Assembly: GCF_020991085.1 (NCBI RefSeq)
Contig: NZ_CP087719.1
Span: 2,686,001 to 2,750,000, forward strand
Length of the DNA: 64,000 bases
Reading direction: 5' to 3'
From: Roseomonas sp. OT10
GTDB taxonomy: Bacteria; Pseudomonadota; Alphaproteobacteria; Acetobacterales; Acetobacteraceae
Position numbers and translations under genes: made by a program. This document shows positions 32,109-41,109 of the stretch, one piece after another. Each line of letters begins with the position of its first letter. Position 1 is the stretch's first letter. Under the pieces are notes generated by a model, which saw nothing but the letters and a program-made list of their open reading frames with translations, was not told the origin of the DNA and made no database searches.

Positions 32109-33155
32109 TCAGCGCGCCAGCCAGTTGTTGAAGCGCTGGTTCAGCGTGTCGAGGTTGTCCAGCCAGAAGCGGTCGCTGATCTCCAGCGCCCCCTGGGCGT
32201 TGGCCGGGGAGGTGGGCAGGTTTGCCAGTACGTCCGGGGCGATGTGGGCGTTCGCCTCCCGCGCCGTCACGCCATAGGCGATGCGGGGCGGCAGTTGCGC
32301 CTGCACCTGCGGGTCGCCGGCGAAGCGGAGGAACTCCAGCGCCCGGGCGCGGTTCGGGCTGCCCCGCATGATCACCCAGGAATCGAGCGTGTAGAGGTTG
32401 CCCGGCCAGGCGATGCCGAAGTTGCGCCCCTCGGACCGGTTCGCGGCGTCGATGCGGCCGTTGTAGGCGACGGTCATCGCCACCTCGCCCGAGGCGAGGA
32501 GCTGCGGCGGCTGCGAGCCGCGCTCCCACCAGACGATGTCGCGCTTGATGGTGTCGAGCCTGCGGAAGGCGCGGGCGATCCCCTCCTCCGTCGCCAGCAG
32601 GCGGTAGACGTCGCCCGGCGCCACGCCGTCGGCCAGCAGCGCGATCTCCAGCGTGGTCTTGGGGCCGCGCCGGAAGGCGCGCTTGCCGGGGAAGCGCTGG
32701 GTGTCGAACATGTCCGGCCAGCCGGCCGGGCCGCTGGGCATGCGGGCGCGGTCGTAGCCGAGCACGAAGGAGTAGAGGATCGTCCCCACCCCGCACTCGT
32801 TCACCGCCTGCTGGATGTAGTGGTCCTGGCCGCCGATGGCCGGCCAGTCGATCTTCTCGAACAGCCCCTCCTCGCAGCCGAGCAGCAGCTCCTCGCTCTC
32901 GACCTGCACCACGTCCCAGTTGTTCGCGCCGGACTGGATCTTGGCGCGCAGCACGCCCACGCCGCCGTCCCAGGTCTCCTCCAGCAGGCGCTGGCCGCTG
33001 CGCTGCTGGAAGGGGCGGAAATAGACCTCGCGCTGGGCATCCTGGTAGGCGCCGCCCCAGGAGACCACGGTCAGGTCGCGCTGCTGGGCCTCCGCGGCCC
33101 CGGCCAGCGACACGCCCAGCGCGGCCGCGGCCGCCATCATCGTCCTGCGTAGCAT
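32109..33155 (-). CDS. ABC transporter substrate-binding protein (PotD-like)
   Basis: This 348-residue periplasmic binding protein has a signal peptide MLRRTMMAAAAALGVSLAGAAEAQ. The mature chain starts DLTVVSWGGAYQDAQREVYFRPF, the opening of family-1 extracellular binding proteins for polyamines and related compounds. WDVVQVESEELLLGCEEGLFEKIDW and GSPNRARALEFLRFAGDPQVQAQL support this. It sits between the ATPase and the permeases, 11 bases before the CTG start of the first permease. Confidence 0.9.
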   Translation of the reverse strand: MLRRTMMAAAAALGVSLAGAAEAQQRDLTVVSWGGAYQDAQREVYFRPFQQRSGQRLLEETWDGGVGVLRAKIQSGANNWDVVQVESEELLLGCEEGLFEKIDWPAIGGQDHYIQQAVNECGVGTILYSFVLGYDRARMPSGPAGWPDMFDTQRFPGKRAFRRGPKTTLEIALLADGVAPGDVYRLLATEEGIARAFRRLDTIKRDIVWWERGSQPPQLLASGEVAMTVAYNGRIDAANRSEGRNFGIAWPGNLYTLDSWVIMRGSPNRARALEFLRFAGDPQVQAQLPPRIAYGVTAREANAHIAPDVLANLPTSPANAQGALEISDRFWLDNLDTLNQRFNNWLAR

Positions 33156-33291
33156 CTTGTTCCGTTCCCCATCCGCGCGGCGAGGCTAGAGCAGATCGCG
33201 GGCGCCTGGAATCGGCCCGCCGCGGGAAGATGCCCGGAAAGCCGCCGCCGGGGCGGATTTCCCCGCGCCGGCACCCGGCCGGCGGCGGGAA

Positions 33292-34401
33292 TCAGGCCCC
33301 AGCCTCCGCCGCCGGGAAGGCGATGGCATGGGCCGGGTCCCAGGCCAGCGCGGCCGGGCCGTCCGGCGCCGGCAGCGGCCCGCCCCCGGCGGGGCGGCGC
33401 GCCACCACCTCCCCCCCCACCCCGATGGCGAGGCGCAGGCGGACGTGGTCGCCCTGGAAGATCGCCTCGACCAGCCGGGCGGCGATGCTGTCCTCGCCTA
33501 GCTCCTCGGCCGCGACCGGGGCGACGGCCACGCGCTCGGGGCGGATCATGACCAGGCAGGGATCCCCCGGCCCCAGCCCCGCGGCGAGGCGGCAGGACAC
33601 CTCCGGCCCGCAATCCAGGCGGATCCGCGCCTCCTGCCCCTCGGCGGCCAGGACCATGCCGGGCAGGCGGTTGTTCTCCCCCACGAAGCCGGCCACGAAG
33701 GAATCGGCCGGCCGCTCGTACATCTCCCGCGGCGCGGCGAGCTGGCGGATGCGGCCGCCGCGGAAGACGGCGATGCGGTCCGACAGCGTCAGGGCCTCCG
33801 ACTGGTCGTGGGTGACGAAGAGCATCGTCACCCCCAGCTCCCGGTGCAGGCGCCGGATCTCGAACTGCATCTCCTCGCGCAGCGCCTTGTCCAGCGCGCC
33901 CAGCGGCTCGTCCAGCAGGACGATGGGGGGTTCGAAGACCAGCGCACGGGCGAAGGCCACCCGCTGCTGCTGCCCGCCGGAGAGCTGGGACGGGCGGCGT
34001 TCGCCCAGGCCGGACAGCCGCACCATGTCCAGGGCGCGGCGGACGCGGCTGTCGCGCTCCCGCCTCGCCACGCCGCGCACCTCCAGCGGGAAGCCGATGT
34101 TCTCGGCCACGCTCATGTGCGGGAACAGGGCATAGGACTGGAAGACCACCCCGATCCCCCGCTTGTGCGGCGGCAGGCGGGCGATGTCGCGCCCCTCCAG
34201 CAGGATGCGGCCGCGGCTGGGCTGCTCGAAGCCGGCCAGCATCATCAGCGTCGTCGTCTTGCCCGAGCCCGAGGGGCCGAGCAGGGTCAGCAGCTCGCCC
34301 CGCTCCACCACCAGGTCCAGGTCGCGCACCACCGTCACGGCCCCGTAGGACTTCTCCACGCCCTCGAAGCGGACGAGACCGTTGGCGGCGGGTTCTGTCA
34401 T
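33292..34401 (-). CDS. ABC transporter ATP-binding protein (PotA-like)
   Basis: This 369-residue ATPase has Walker A GPSGSGKTT, Q-loop VVFQSYALFPHMSVAENI, signature LSGGQQQRVAFARAL, Walker B VLLDEPLGALD, switch His in FVTHDQSEAL and a C-terminal TOBE domain (residues ~280-360). It heads the minus-strand operon ATPase - binding protein - two permeases - Bug receptor. This composition matches polyamine/putrescine-type importers. An ATG 137 bases upstream of the binding protein leaves a normal gap. Confidence 0.95.
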   Translation of the reverse strand: MTEPAANGLVRFEGVEKSYGAVTVVRDLDLVVERGELLTLLGPSGSGKTTTLMMLAGFEQPSRGRILLEGRDIARLPPHKRGIGVVFQSYALFPHMSVAENIGFPLEVRGVARRERDSRVRRALDMVRLSGLGERRPSQLSGGQQQRVAFARALVFEPPIVLLDEPLGALDKALREEMQFEIRRLHRELGVTMLFVTHDQSEALTLSDRIAVFRGGRIRQLAAPREMYERPADSFVAGFVGENNRLPGMVLAAEGQEARIRLDCGPEVSCRLAAGLGPGDPCLVMIRPERVAVAPVAAEELGEDSIAARLVEAIFQGDHVRLRLAIGVGGEVVARRPAGGGPLPAPDGPAALAWDPAHAIAFPAAEAGA

Positions 34402-34569
34402 GCCGCACAGGGTGTTGCGGCCCGGCCGGGGGCGTCAATCCGCCCCGTCCGGCGGGACCGCCCCGCCGCCCCGGCCGGATGGCCGCGCACTTCTGCCTCG
34501 GGGCGGAATCTGGTCTACAGACGATGCCCCGGCCGGCGCCACGCACCGGGCCAAGGATGAGGAAGCGGC

Positions 34570-35589
34570 ATGTCGGACACCCCGGAACCCAGCATCATCG
34601 CCAAGGTGGAGGGGGCCGCGGGCACCATCCTGATGAACCGCCCCCGGGCGCTGAACGCCCTGGACCAGGGCATGATCGACGGGATCGCCGAGGCGCTGGC
34701 CCGCTTCCGCGACGACCCGGCGGTGAAGCTGGTCATCCTGGAAGGCGCCGGCGGCCGCGCCTTCTGCGCCGGCGGGGACGTGCGGAGCATCCGCAACGCG
34801 GCCGTCGCGCGCGACGACGCCACGGTGCGCCGCTTCTTCGCCGCCGAATACGCCGTGAACCGCGCCATCGCGGAATTCCCCAAGCCCTGGATCAGCCTGA
34901 TCGACGGGGTCTGCATGGGCGGCGGCATCGGCGTCTCCGTCCATGGCAGCCACCGGGTGGTGACGGAGCACGCGCTGCTGGCCATGCCGGAGACGGCGAT
35001 CGCCCTCTTCCCCGATGTCGGCACCTCCTACGTGCTGCCGCGCCTGCCGCATGCCCTGGGCAACTGGCTGGCCCTGACCGGCGCCCGGCTGAAGGGCGGC
35101 GAGGCGGTGGAGGCGGGGCTGGCCACGCATTTCTGCCCGCGCGCCGACCTGCCCGCGCTGCGCGCCGCGCTGCTGGACGGCGATGCACATGCGGTCGCGA
35201 CGCACAGCCACCCGGTCGATCCCGGCGCCGTCACGGCTCAGGCCGGGGAGATCGAGCGCTGCTTCGGCGGCGGCACGGTGCCGCGCATCCTGGAGGCGCT
35301 GGAGGGCGAGGACACGGGCTGGGCGCGCGAGCAGATCGCCATCCTGCGCCGCATGTCCCCCACCAGCCTCTGCGTGACGCGCGAACTGCTGCGGCGCGGC
35401 GGCGGCCACACCCTGGCCGACTGCCTGGCCATGGAGCTGGCCCTGACCGGCCCCGTCACCCGCCACCCGGACTTCGCCGAGGGCGTGCGGGCGGTGCTGG
35501 TGGACAAGGACAACGCCCCGCGCTGGTCGCCCGCTTCGCTGGAGGAGGTCGATCCGGCGGCGATCCGGGCGATGTTCGCGGCGGGCTGA
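34570..35589 (+). CDS. 3-hydroxyisobutyryl-CoA hydrolase-like protein (enoyl-CoA hydratase family)
   Basis: This 339-residue crotonase-fold protein of the HIBCH group carries GTILMNRPRALNALDQGMI, GRAFCAGGDVRSI, DGVCMGGGIGVSVHGSHRVVTEHALLAMPETAIALFPDVG (the long Gly-rich and Glu/Asp-bearing region typical of the hydrolases) and LTGARLKGGEAVEAGLATHF. In valine breakdown such enzymes hydrolyse 3-hydroxyisobutyryl-CoA. Its length (339) also fits this subgroup, not the ~260-residue hydratases. The gene stands alone, divergent from the ABC operon and followed by the ureohydrolase gene after 143 bases. Confidence 0.9.
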   Translation: MSDTPEPSIIAKVEGAAGTILMNRPRALNALDQGMIDGIAEALARFRDDPAVKLVILEGAGGRAFCAGGDVRSIRNAAVARDDATVRRFFAAEYAVNRAIAEFPKPWISLIDGVCMGGGIGVSVHGSHRVVTEHALLAMPETAIALFPDVGTSYVLPRLPHALGNWLALTGARLKGGEAVEAGLATHFCPRADLPALRAALLDGDAHAVATHSHPVDPGAVTAQAGEIERCFGGGTVPRILEALEGEDTGWAREQIAILRRMSPTSLCVTRELLRRGGGHTLADCLAMELALTGPVTRHPDFAEGVRAVLVDKDNAPRWSPASLEEVDPAAIRAMFAAG

Positions 35590-35732
35590 CCGCACGGCGC
35601 GCCGCCCGCCCGGACAACCCGGGACCGCGCCGGCGCCCGGCCCGTCCTGGCCCGGCCCGCTTTCCTCGGCCTGCCCTGGTCCGGTCGGCGACGGCGGCGC
35701 AGGATGCGCCCCGGCCGGATCGGAGGGCGAGG

Positions 35733-36797
35733 ATGGACCAGGACCGGCTGCGGGCACTGCGCGAGAAGTACGGCGAGGCCCGGGGTGGCGACATCTTCGA
35801 CCCGCATTTCCGCCGCGTCGCCGATTCCGTCTTCCAGGGCGAGAGGCGCGCCCTGCCCTACACCTCCCCCGCCACGCTGCTCGCCGCGCCCTTCCTGGCC
35901 GCGCCGGTGCCGGCGGAGGCGGGGCTGGACATCGCGCTGATGGGGGTGCCGATGGATCTCGGCGTCACCAACCGCTCCGGCGCGCGCTTCGGCCCGCGCG
36001 CGGTGCGGGGCGTCGAGCGGATCGGGCCCTATGAGCACGTCCTCCGCCTCGCCCCCTTCGACGGCTGCCGCGCGGCCGATGTGGGGGACGTGCCGCTCTC
36101 CTCGCGCTACGACGTCGGCGCCTGCCATGCCGATATCGAGACGGCGGTGCGCGGCTGGGTCGAGGCGGGGACGGTGCCGCTGGTGGTCGGCGGCGACCAC
36201 TCCATCAGCCAGGCGATCCTGCGCGCCGTGGGGCGCGACCGGCCGGTGGGGATGATCCACATCGACGCGCATTGCGACACCTCCGGCCCCTTCGAGGGCT
36301 GCCGCTTCCACCATGGCGGTCCCTTCCGGGCGGCGGTGCTGGACGGGGTGCTGGACCCGCAGCGGGTGATCCAGATCGGCATCCGGGGGGCGGCGGAGTA
36401 CCTGTGGGAGTTCTCCTTCGACAGCGGCATGACCGTGGTGCACGCGGAGGAGTTCGCGGAGCGCGGCGTGGCGGAGGTGCTGGCCCAGGCGCTGGCGGTG
36501 GTGGGGGACGGCCCGACCTACATCAGCTTCGACATCGATTCCGTCGATCCCGGCTTCGCCCCCGGCACCGGCACGCCGGAGGTGGGCGGGCTGGCCCCGC
36601 GCGAGGTGCTGGCGCTGCTGCGCGGCCTCTCCGGCGTGGACGTGGTGGGCGCCGACGTGGTGGAGGTGGCGCCGCAATACGACGCTACCAGCAACACCGC
36701 CCACATCGCGGCGCAGGTGCTGTTCACCGAGTTCTGCCTCGCGCGGCTGGCGCTGGACCGGCGGAAGGCGCGCGGGGCGGGCCGGGGCGCCGGCTGA
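35733..36797 (+). CDS. Agmatinase-family ureohydrolase
   Basis: This 354-residue binuclear-Mn ureohydrolase carries the metal ligands in VVGGDHSI, HIDAHCDTSGPFEGC and ISFDIDSVDPGFAPGTGTPEVGG. NRSGARFGPRAVRG is the usual N-terminal block. Family members are agmatinase, guanidinobutyrase and guanidinopropionase. The pair His-Asp-Ala-His-Cys-Asp and the C-terminal VEVAPQYDATSNTAHIAAQVLFTEFC favour the agmatinase/guanidino-acid group, but the substrate is not fixed. The start ATG 35733 has CGGAGGGCGAGG just upstream; the frame stays open for >1 kb upstream only because of base composition. Confidence 0.92.
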   Translation: MDQDRLRALREKYGEARGGDIFDPHFRRVADSVFQGERRALPYTSPATLLAAPFLAAPVPAEAGLDIALMGVPMDLGVTNRSGARFGPRAVRGVERIGPYEHVLRLAPFDGCRAADVGDVPLSSRYDVGACHADIETAVRGWVEAGTVPLVVGGDHSISQAILRAVGRDRPVGMIHIDAHCDTSGPFEGCRFHHGGPFRAAVLDGVLDPQRVIQIGIRGAAEYLWEFSFDSGMTVVHAEEFAERGVAEVLAQALAVVGDGPTYISFDIDSVDPGFAPGTGTPEVGGLAPREVLALLRGLSGVDVVGADVVEVAPQYDATSNTAHIAAQVLFTEFCLARLALDRRKARGAGRGAG

Positions 36798-36911
36798 CCG
36801 GGCTGCCGCGCCAGCGGGACGGGTCGGGCCATCCTGTCGGCCATCCATCGCGACGGGCGGCGACTCTTCCCGGGACGTGGCATCGCGCGGGGGCGACGCG
36901 CGCTGTCCGCA

Positions 36912-37358
36912 TCAGCGGCCCCCGGATGGCGCTGCCGGGTCCGGGCGATGGGCGGCGCGCGCCCGGGCATGCCGCGCGAAGCCGTCGAGCACGGATTGCC
37001 AGTCCCGCCGCTGCTCCTCCACGGAGGGTTCGGGCTCGGCCTCGAAGGTTTGCCGGACGAGCACGCCTGCTCCGGCCTCCCGGAACTCCACGCGCACCAT
37101 CCGGGCCGCGTCCGTGCGCCAGGCGATGATCCGCATGGGCTGGACGTCGGTATAGGTCGCACCGAAGTCGGCGCCGGCCCCGCCATGCCGGGGCTCGATA
37201 CGAAGCTCGAGCCGGCCGCCGACCCTGAGATCGTTCGCGGCCCTTGTCGTGCGCCAGGCATCGGAGGCGTCCCAGGCCAGGATGTCGTCCGGATCGTTGA
37301 ACGCCCGCCAGACCGTCTCAATCGGGGCGGCGATGAAGGCTTCGACGGTGATCCACAT
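36912..37358 (-). CDS. SRPBCC family (AHSA1-like) protein
   Basis: This 148-residue START/Bet v1-fold protein begins MWITVEAFIAAPIETVWRAFNDPDDILAWD, the classic first strand and helix. LRVGGRLELRIEPRHGGAG, ATYTDVQPMRIIAW and VLVRQTFEAEPEPS follow. The family binds hydrophobic ligands or acts as co-chaperone-like AHSA1 proteins; no specific role can be given. The start was placed at the conserved N-terminus (37358), although the frame is open for 29 more codons upstream. It is convergent with the agmatinase-like gene. Confidence 0.85.
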   Translation of the reverse strand: MWITVEAFIAAPIETVWRAFNDPDDILAWDASDAWRTTRAANDLRVGGRLELRIEPRHGGAGADFGATYTDVQPMRIIAWRTDAARMVRVEFREAGAGVLVRQTFEAEPEPSVEEQRRDWQSVLDGFARHARARAAHRPDPAAPSGGR

Positions 37359-37878
37359 GGATCGGCTTCCAACCCCCGGGGGCGCGTTCGCGGCGGATCG
37401 GACCACCCGGACGACCCTTGCCGAACGCTCCTCGAAGGGATGCACGGGATGCCGCCGTCACGGGCCATGAGTCCAGGCCCCTAACGTTTCGTCAGAGCTT
37501 TACGCGCCATCCTGGACGAAAAGGCCTGGAAGTCCTGGAATGTCCAGCGCCAGAGCGTGCCTCTGACGACGTCAACGGCCAGCGCAGCCCTTCAGGCCAT
37601 GCCGCCCCGGGATGCGGAGGAGGGAAGGCTCGTCAGCCCAGCCGTAGAGCCCGACCGGGCCTCGGGGCCCTCTCCCTCGACGGGCGAGGAAAGGGCCGAC
37701 AAGGCCGGGCGAGGCTTCCGAAGGGATCGCCACCGCGACGCGCGGCCGGCCCCCCGGCGAGGGCCGGAGCCGGCCTGCGGCCCCGGCGGAGGGGACGAGG
37801 CCCGGCGCCGGCGCGCCCTCCCCCCCCCGGGGAACGATCGCCACGCCAGGTCGGGTCAGGCGCCCGGGGCTGGCGCGC
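37359..37878. other. Intergenic interval without a gene
   Basis: About 520 bases between the SRPBCC gene (start) and the flavin-oxidoreductase gene (stop). I see no coding sequence that I would support. It is less GC-rich around 37480-37560 (aacgtttcgtcagagctttacgc), which may hold the SRPBCC promoter. Around 37740-37830 there are GC palindrome fragments such as GGCCGG / CCGGCC like those at 8300-8600. Confidence 0.5.
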
Positions 37879-38901
37879 TCACCGCCAGCCGAGCGCCGGG
37901 GCGACGTGCTTCAGGATCGCCTCGATGGTGTGGGCGCAGTACTCCACCCCGAGCTGGTTCGGCACGGTCAGCAGCAGCGTGTCCGCCTCGGCGATCGCCT
38001 CGTCCTCGCGCAGCTGCGCGATCAGCGCCTCCGGTTCGGCGGCGTAGCTGCGGCCGAAGATGGCGCGGGTGCGCTCATCGATGAAGCCGATCGAATCCTT
38101 CTCCTCGCCGCCGCGCCCGAAATACATCCGGTCGCGGTCGTCCATCAGCGCGAAGATGCTGCGGCTGACGGAGACGCGCGGCGCGCGCTCGTGCCCCGCC
38201 TCCTTCCACGCCGCGCGGAAGGCGCGGATCTGCGCCGCCTGCTGCACGTGGAAGGGCTCGCCCGTCTCGTCGTCCTTCAGGGTGGAGCTTTGCAGGTTCA
38301 TCCCCAGCTTCGCCGCCCAGACGGCGGTGGCGTTGGAGCTGGAGCCCCACCAGATGCGATCCCGCAGCCCCGCCGAATGCGGCTCCAGCCGCAGCAGGCC
38401 GGGCGGGTTGGGGAACATCGGGCGCGGGTTGGGCTGGGCGAAGCCCTCGCCGCGCAGCAGGTCGAGGAAGACCTCCGTGTGCCGCCGCGCCATGTCGCTG
38501 GCATCCTCGCCCTCGGCGGGGCGGAAGCCGAAGTAGCGCCAGCCGTCGATCACCTGCTCCGGCGAGCCGCGGCTGATGCCGAGCTGCAGCCGCCCGCCCG
38601 CGATCAGGTCGGCGGACCCCGCATCCTCGGCCATGTAGAGCGGGTTCTCGTAGCGCATGTCGATCACGCCCGTGCCGATCTCGATGCGCTTCGTCCGCGC
38701 GCCCACGGCGGCGAGCAGCGGGAAGGGCGAGGCGAGCTGGCGCGCGAAGTGGTGGACGCGGAAATAGGCGCCGTCCGCCCCCAGCGCCTCGGCCGCCTCG
38801 GCCAGTTCGATGGATTGCAGCAGCACGTCGGAGGCGGAGCGCGCCTGGGACTGCGGCGAGGGTGTCCAATGGCCGAAGGAGAGGAAGCCGATCTTCTTCA
38901 T
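37879..38901 (-). CDS. LLM class flavin-dependent oxidoreductase
   Basis: This 340-residue luciferase-like monooxygenase begins KKIGFLSFGHWTPSP. It has GADGAYFRVHHFARQLASPFPLLAAVGARTKRIEIGTGVIDMRYENPLYMAEDAGSADLIAGGRLQLGISRG (in pieces across residues ~40-115) and GSSSNATAVWAAKLGMNLQSS. The overall pattern fits F420/FMN-dependent LLM enzymes that oxidise small organic substrates. Neighbours do not identify a substrate. The ATG at 38901 begins at the family's natural N-terminus. Confidence 0.88.
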   Translation of the reverse strand: MKKIGFLSFGHWTPSPQSQARSASDVLLQSIELAEAAEALGADGAYFRVHHFARQLASPFPLLAAVGARTKRIEIGTGVIDMRYENPLYMAEDAGSADLIAGGRLQLGISRGSPEQVIDGWRYFGFRPAEGEDASDMARRHTEVFLDLLRGEGFAQPNPRPMFPNPPGLLRLEPHSAGLRDRIWWGSSSNATAVWAAKLGMNLQSSTLKDDETGEPFHVQQAAQIRAFRAAWKEAGHERAPRVSVSRSIFALMDDRDRMYFGRGGEEKDSIGFIDERTRAIFGRSYAAEPEALIAQLREDEAIAEADTLLLTVPNQLGVEYCAHTIEAILKHVAPALGWR

Positions 38902-39044
38902 GGGGTGTCTCGCAGGCCGGTCGTGCGGCGGAAGGAGGGCGGCCAGGGGCCGTGATTGTGTCCCAGGTGGCGACGCCCTTGCCGCCCGTCACCCCAGGGC
39001 ACCGGCCGGGCAGCCATGCACCGCCTTCCCTGCTCCCCCCGCCC

Positions 39045-40022
39045 CTATTCCACCCGGATGCCCGCCTTCTGCACCACCTCGCGATAGCGGGCGGCCTCGC
39101 TCGCCATGAACGCGGCGAACTCGGCCGGGGTGGTCGGTGCCGGCTCCAGCGTCTGGGCGCGGAACTTCTGGACCGTCTCCGGCAGGGCGAGGAAGCGCCG
39201 GGTCTCCACCGCCACCTTCTCCACCACCGGCGCCGGCAACCCGGCCGGACCCAGCAGCCCGTGCCAGGAGGCCATCTCCGTCCCCGGATACCGCTCCACC
39301 AGCGCCGGCAGGTCGGGCCAGTCCGCCAGCCGGTGCGGCATGGTGGTGGCCAGCGGCCGCAGCCGACCCTCTCGCACCAGCTGGGTGGAGGTCGCGACCG
39401 TGTCCACCATCGCCTCCACCGTCCCGGCCAGCAGCGCCTGGAGCGCGGGGGAGCCGCCGTTGAAGGGCACATGCGTCATGCGGATGCCGGCGCGCAGCAG
39501 GAACATCTCCATGGCGAGGTGCAGCGAGGTGCCCACCCCGGAGGAGCCGAAGTTGATCGCCTCCGGCCGCGCCTTCGCCGCCGCGACCAGCCCGTCCACG
39601 TCCCGCACGTCCAGCTTCGCCGGGTTCACCAGCAGCCAGCACGGCGTCACCACCAGGTTGGAGATCGCCGTGAAATCCTTCACCGGATCGTAGGGTAGCC
39701 GCCCCGGCTGCACCGCCGGCAGGATCGCATTGGCCGCGATGTTGCCCATTCCCAGCACGCTGCCGTCCGCCGGCGCCTTGGCCAGCACGTCCACCCCGAT
39801 GGAGGAGCCGGCACCGGGCCGGTTCTCCACCACGAAGGGCTTGCCGAAGGCGCCCTGGAGATGCGCGGCCAGCATCCGCCCCACGATGTCGGCGGCCCCG
39901 GCCGGCGGGAAGGGCACGATGAAGCGCACCGGCCGATCGGGCCAGGACTCGGCGGCCCGGGCGATGGCCGGCATGGCGAGGGCGGGCAGCATCGCCCCCA
40001 GGCGGCGACGGGTGATGGGCAT
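39045..40022 (-). CDS. Bug-type solute receptor
   Basis: This 325-residue periplasmic binding protein has a signal peptide (RRRLGAMLPALAMPAIARAAE). The Bug hallmarks are WPDRPVRFIVPFPPAGAADIVGR, FVVENRPGAGSSIGVDVLAKAPADGS, FGSSGVGTSLHLAMEMFLLRAG and VPFNGGSPALQALLAG. It is divergent from the DapA-like/enolase-superfamily pair (118-base spacer), so it probably binds the sugar acid or related compound these enzymes degrade. No TctA/TctB membrane genes are nearby. Confidence 0.92.
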   Translation of the reverse strand: MPITRRRLGAMLPALAMPAIARAAESWPDRPVRFIVPFPPAGAADIVGRMLAAHLQGAFGKPFVVENRPGAGSSIGVDVLAKAPADGSVLGMGNIAANAILPAVQPGRLPYDPVKDFTAISNLVVTPCWLLVNPAKLDVRDVDGLVAAAKARPEAINFGSSGVGTSLHLAMEMFLLRAGIRMTHVPFNGGSPALQALLAGTVEAMVDTVATSTQLVREGRLRPLATTMPHRLADWPDLPALVERYPGTEMASWHGLLGPAGLPAPVVEKVAVETRRFLALPETVQKFRAQTLEPAPTTPAEFAAFMASEAARYREVVQKAGIRVE

Positions 40023-40140
40023 GGACGGTCTCTCCCGTGGGGGCCGTGCCTCGGGCCGGCCCTGCTTTGCCGGGCAGTCTGGACGCAGCCCCCGGAGCGG
40101 CGCAACGGTGGCGCGAACCATTGTGGGAGGAATGAGGACG

Positions 40141-41109
40141 ATGCCGGAACGGGTGATCCCCCATGGCGTGCTGCCGGTGCTGCCCACCCCCTTCGGCGAG
40201 GACGGCGCGCCGGACCAGGCGGCCTTCCTGGCGCTCGCGGACTTCGCCCTGACCTCCGGCGCGGACGGCGTCGTCTACCCGGGCATGGCGAGCGAGGTGG
40301 AGACGCTGACGCCCGAGGAACGCGCCGCCATGGTCGCCGCCCTGGGCCGGCACCTGGGCGGGAAGACCCCCTTCATCGTCGGCGCCTCGGATGCCGATCC
40401 CGCCCGCGCCGCCGCCCGCGCGGCGGAGGGACGCGCGGCCGGCGCCATCGCCGCCATGGTGATGGCCCCGCCCGGCGCCGGGCGCGAGGTGGCGAGGCAG
40501 GCCGCCTATTTCCGCGCGGTGGCGGCGGGCGTGCCGGGCATGGCGCTGATGCTGCAGAACGCCCCGCCGCCCAACGGCGCCGGCCTTTCGCCCGAGGAGG
40601 TGGCCGCCGTCTGCGCCGAGGTTCCCGCGATCCGCACCGTGAAGGAGGAGACGCTGCCCTGCGGCCAGCACGTCTCGCGCATCCTGGCGGCGACCGGCGG
40701 GCGGCTGGACGGCGTGCTGGGCGGCGCCGGCGCGCGCTTCGTGCTGGACGAGCTGGCGCGCGGGGCCAGCGGCACCATGCCGGCCGTGGAGATCGTGGAC
40801 GCGCATGTCGCGCTGTGGCGCGCCTGGGGCGCCGGCAACCAGGCGGAGGCGCGGCGCATCTACGACGCGACGCTGCCGCTGCTGTGCTTCCAGATGGTCT
40901 TCCGCGTGCGCGCGACGAAGGAGGTGCTGCGGCGGCGCGGGTTGCTGGCGCACACCGCCGCGCGCGCGGCGGGGCCGAAGCTGGACGAGGGCGACCAGAT
41001 GGAGATCGGCCAGCTCCTCGCCACCGCGGCGCCGGTGCTGCCGGGGCCGCCGCCGCAGGGGAGCGCCGCGGCCGCGTCGATGGCGCCCAGCGCGGCGCCG
41101 CTGTCGTGA
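40141..41109 (+). CDS. Dihydrodipicolinate synthase family protein
   Basis: This 322-residue class-I aldolase-type TIM barrel of the DapA/NAL family has HGVLPVLPTPFGEDGAPDQ, the Gly-rich strand-loop GADGVVYPGMASEVETLTPEERA, GLSPEEVAAVC and the Schiff-base Lys region AIRTVKEETLPCG. Members include DapA, 2-keto-3-deoxy sugar acid aldolases and 5-dehydro-4-deoxyglucarate dehydratase. With a mandelate-racemase-family dehydratase directly downstream (GTGA overlap), a sugar-acid pathway role is more likely than lysine synthesis. The start 40141 has GGAGG upstream; ATG 40132 is an alternative. Confidence 0.87.
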   Translation: MPERVIPHGVLPVLPTPFGEDGAPDQAAFLALADFALTSGADGVVYPGMASEVETLTPEERAAMVAALGRHLGGKTPFIVGASDADPARAAARAAEGRAAGAIAAMVMAPPGAGREVARQAAYFRAVAAGVPGMALMLQNAPPPNGAGLSPEEVAAVCAEVPAIRTVKEETLPCGQHVSRILAATGGRLDGVLGGAGARFVLDELARGASGTMPAVEIVDAHVALWRAWGAGNQAEARRIYDATLPLLCFQMVFRVRATKEVLRRRGLLAHTAARAAGPKLDEGDQMEIGQLLATAAPVLPGPPPQGSAAAASMAPSAAPLS

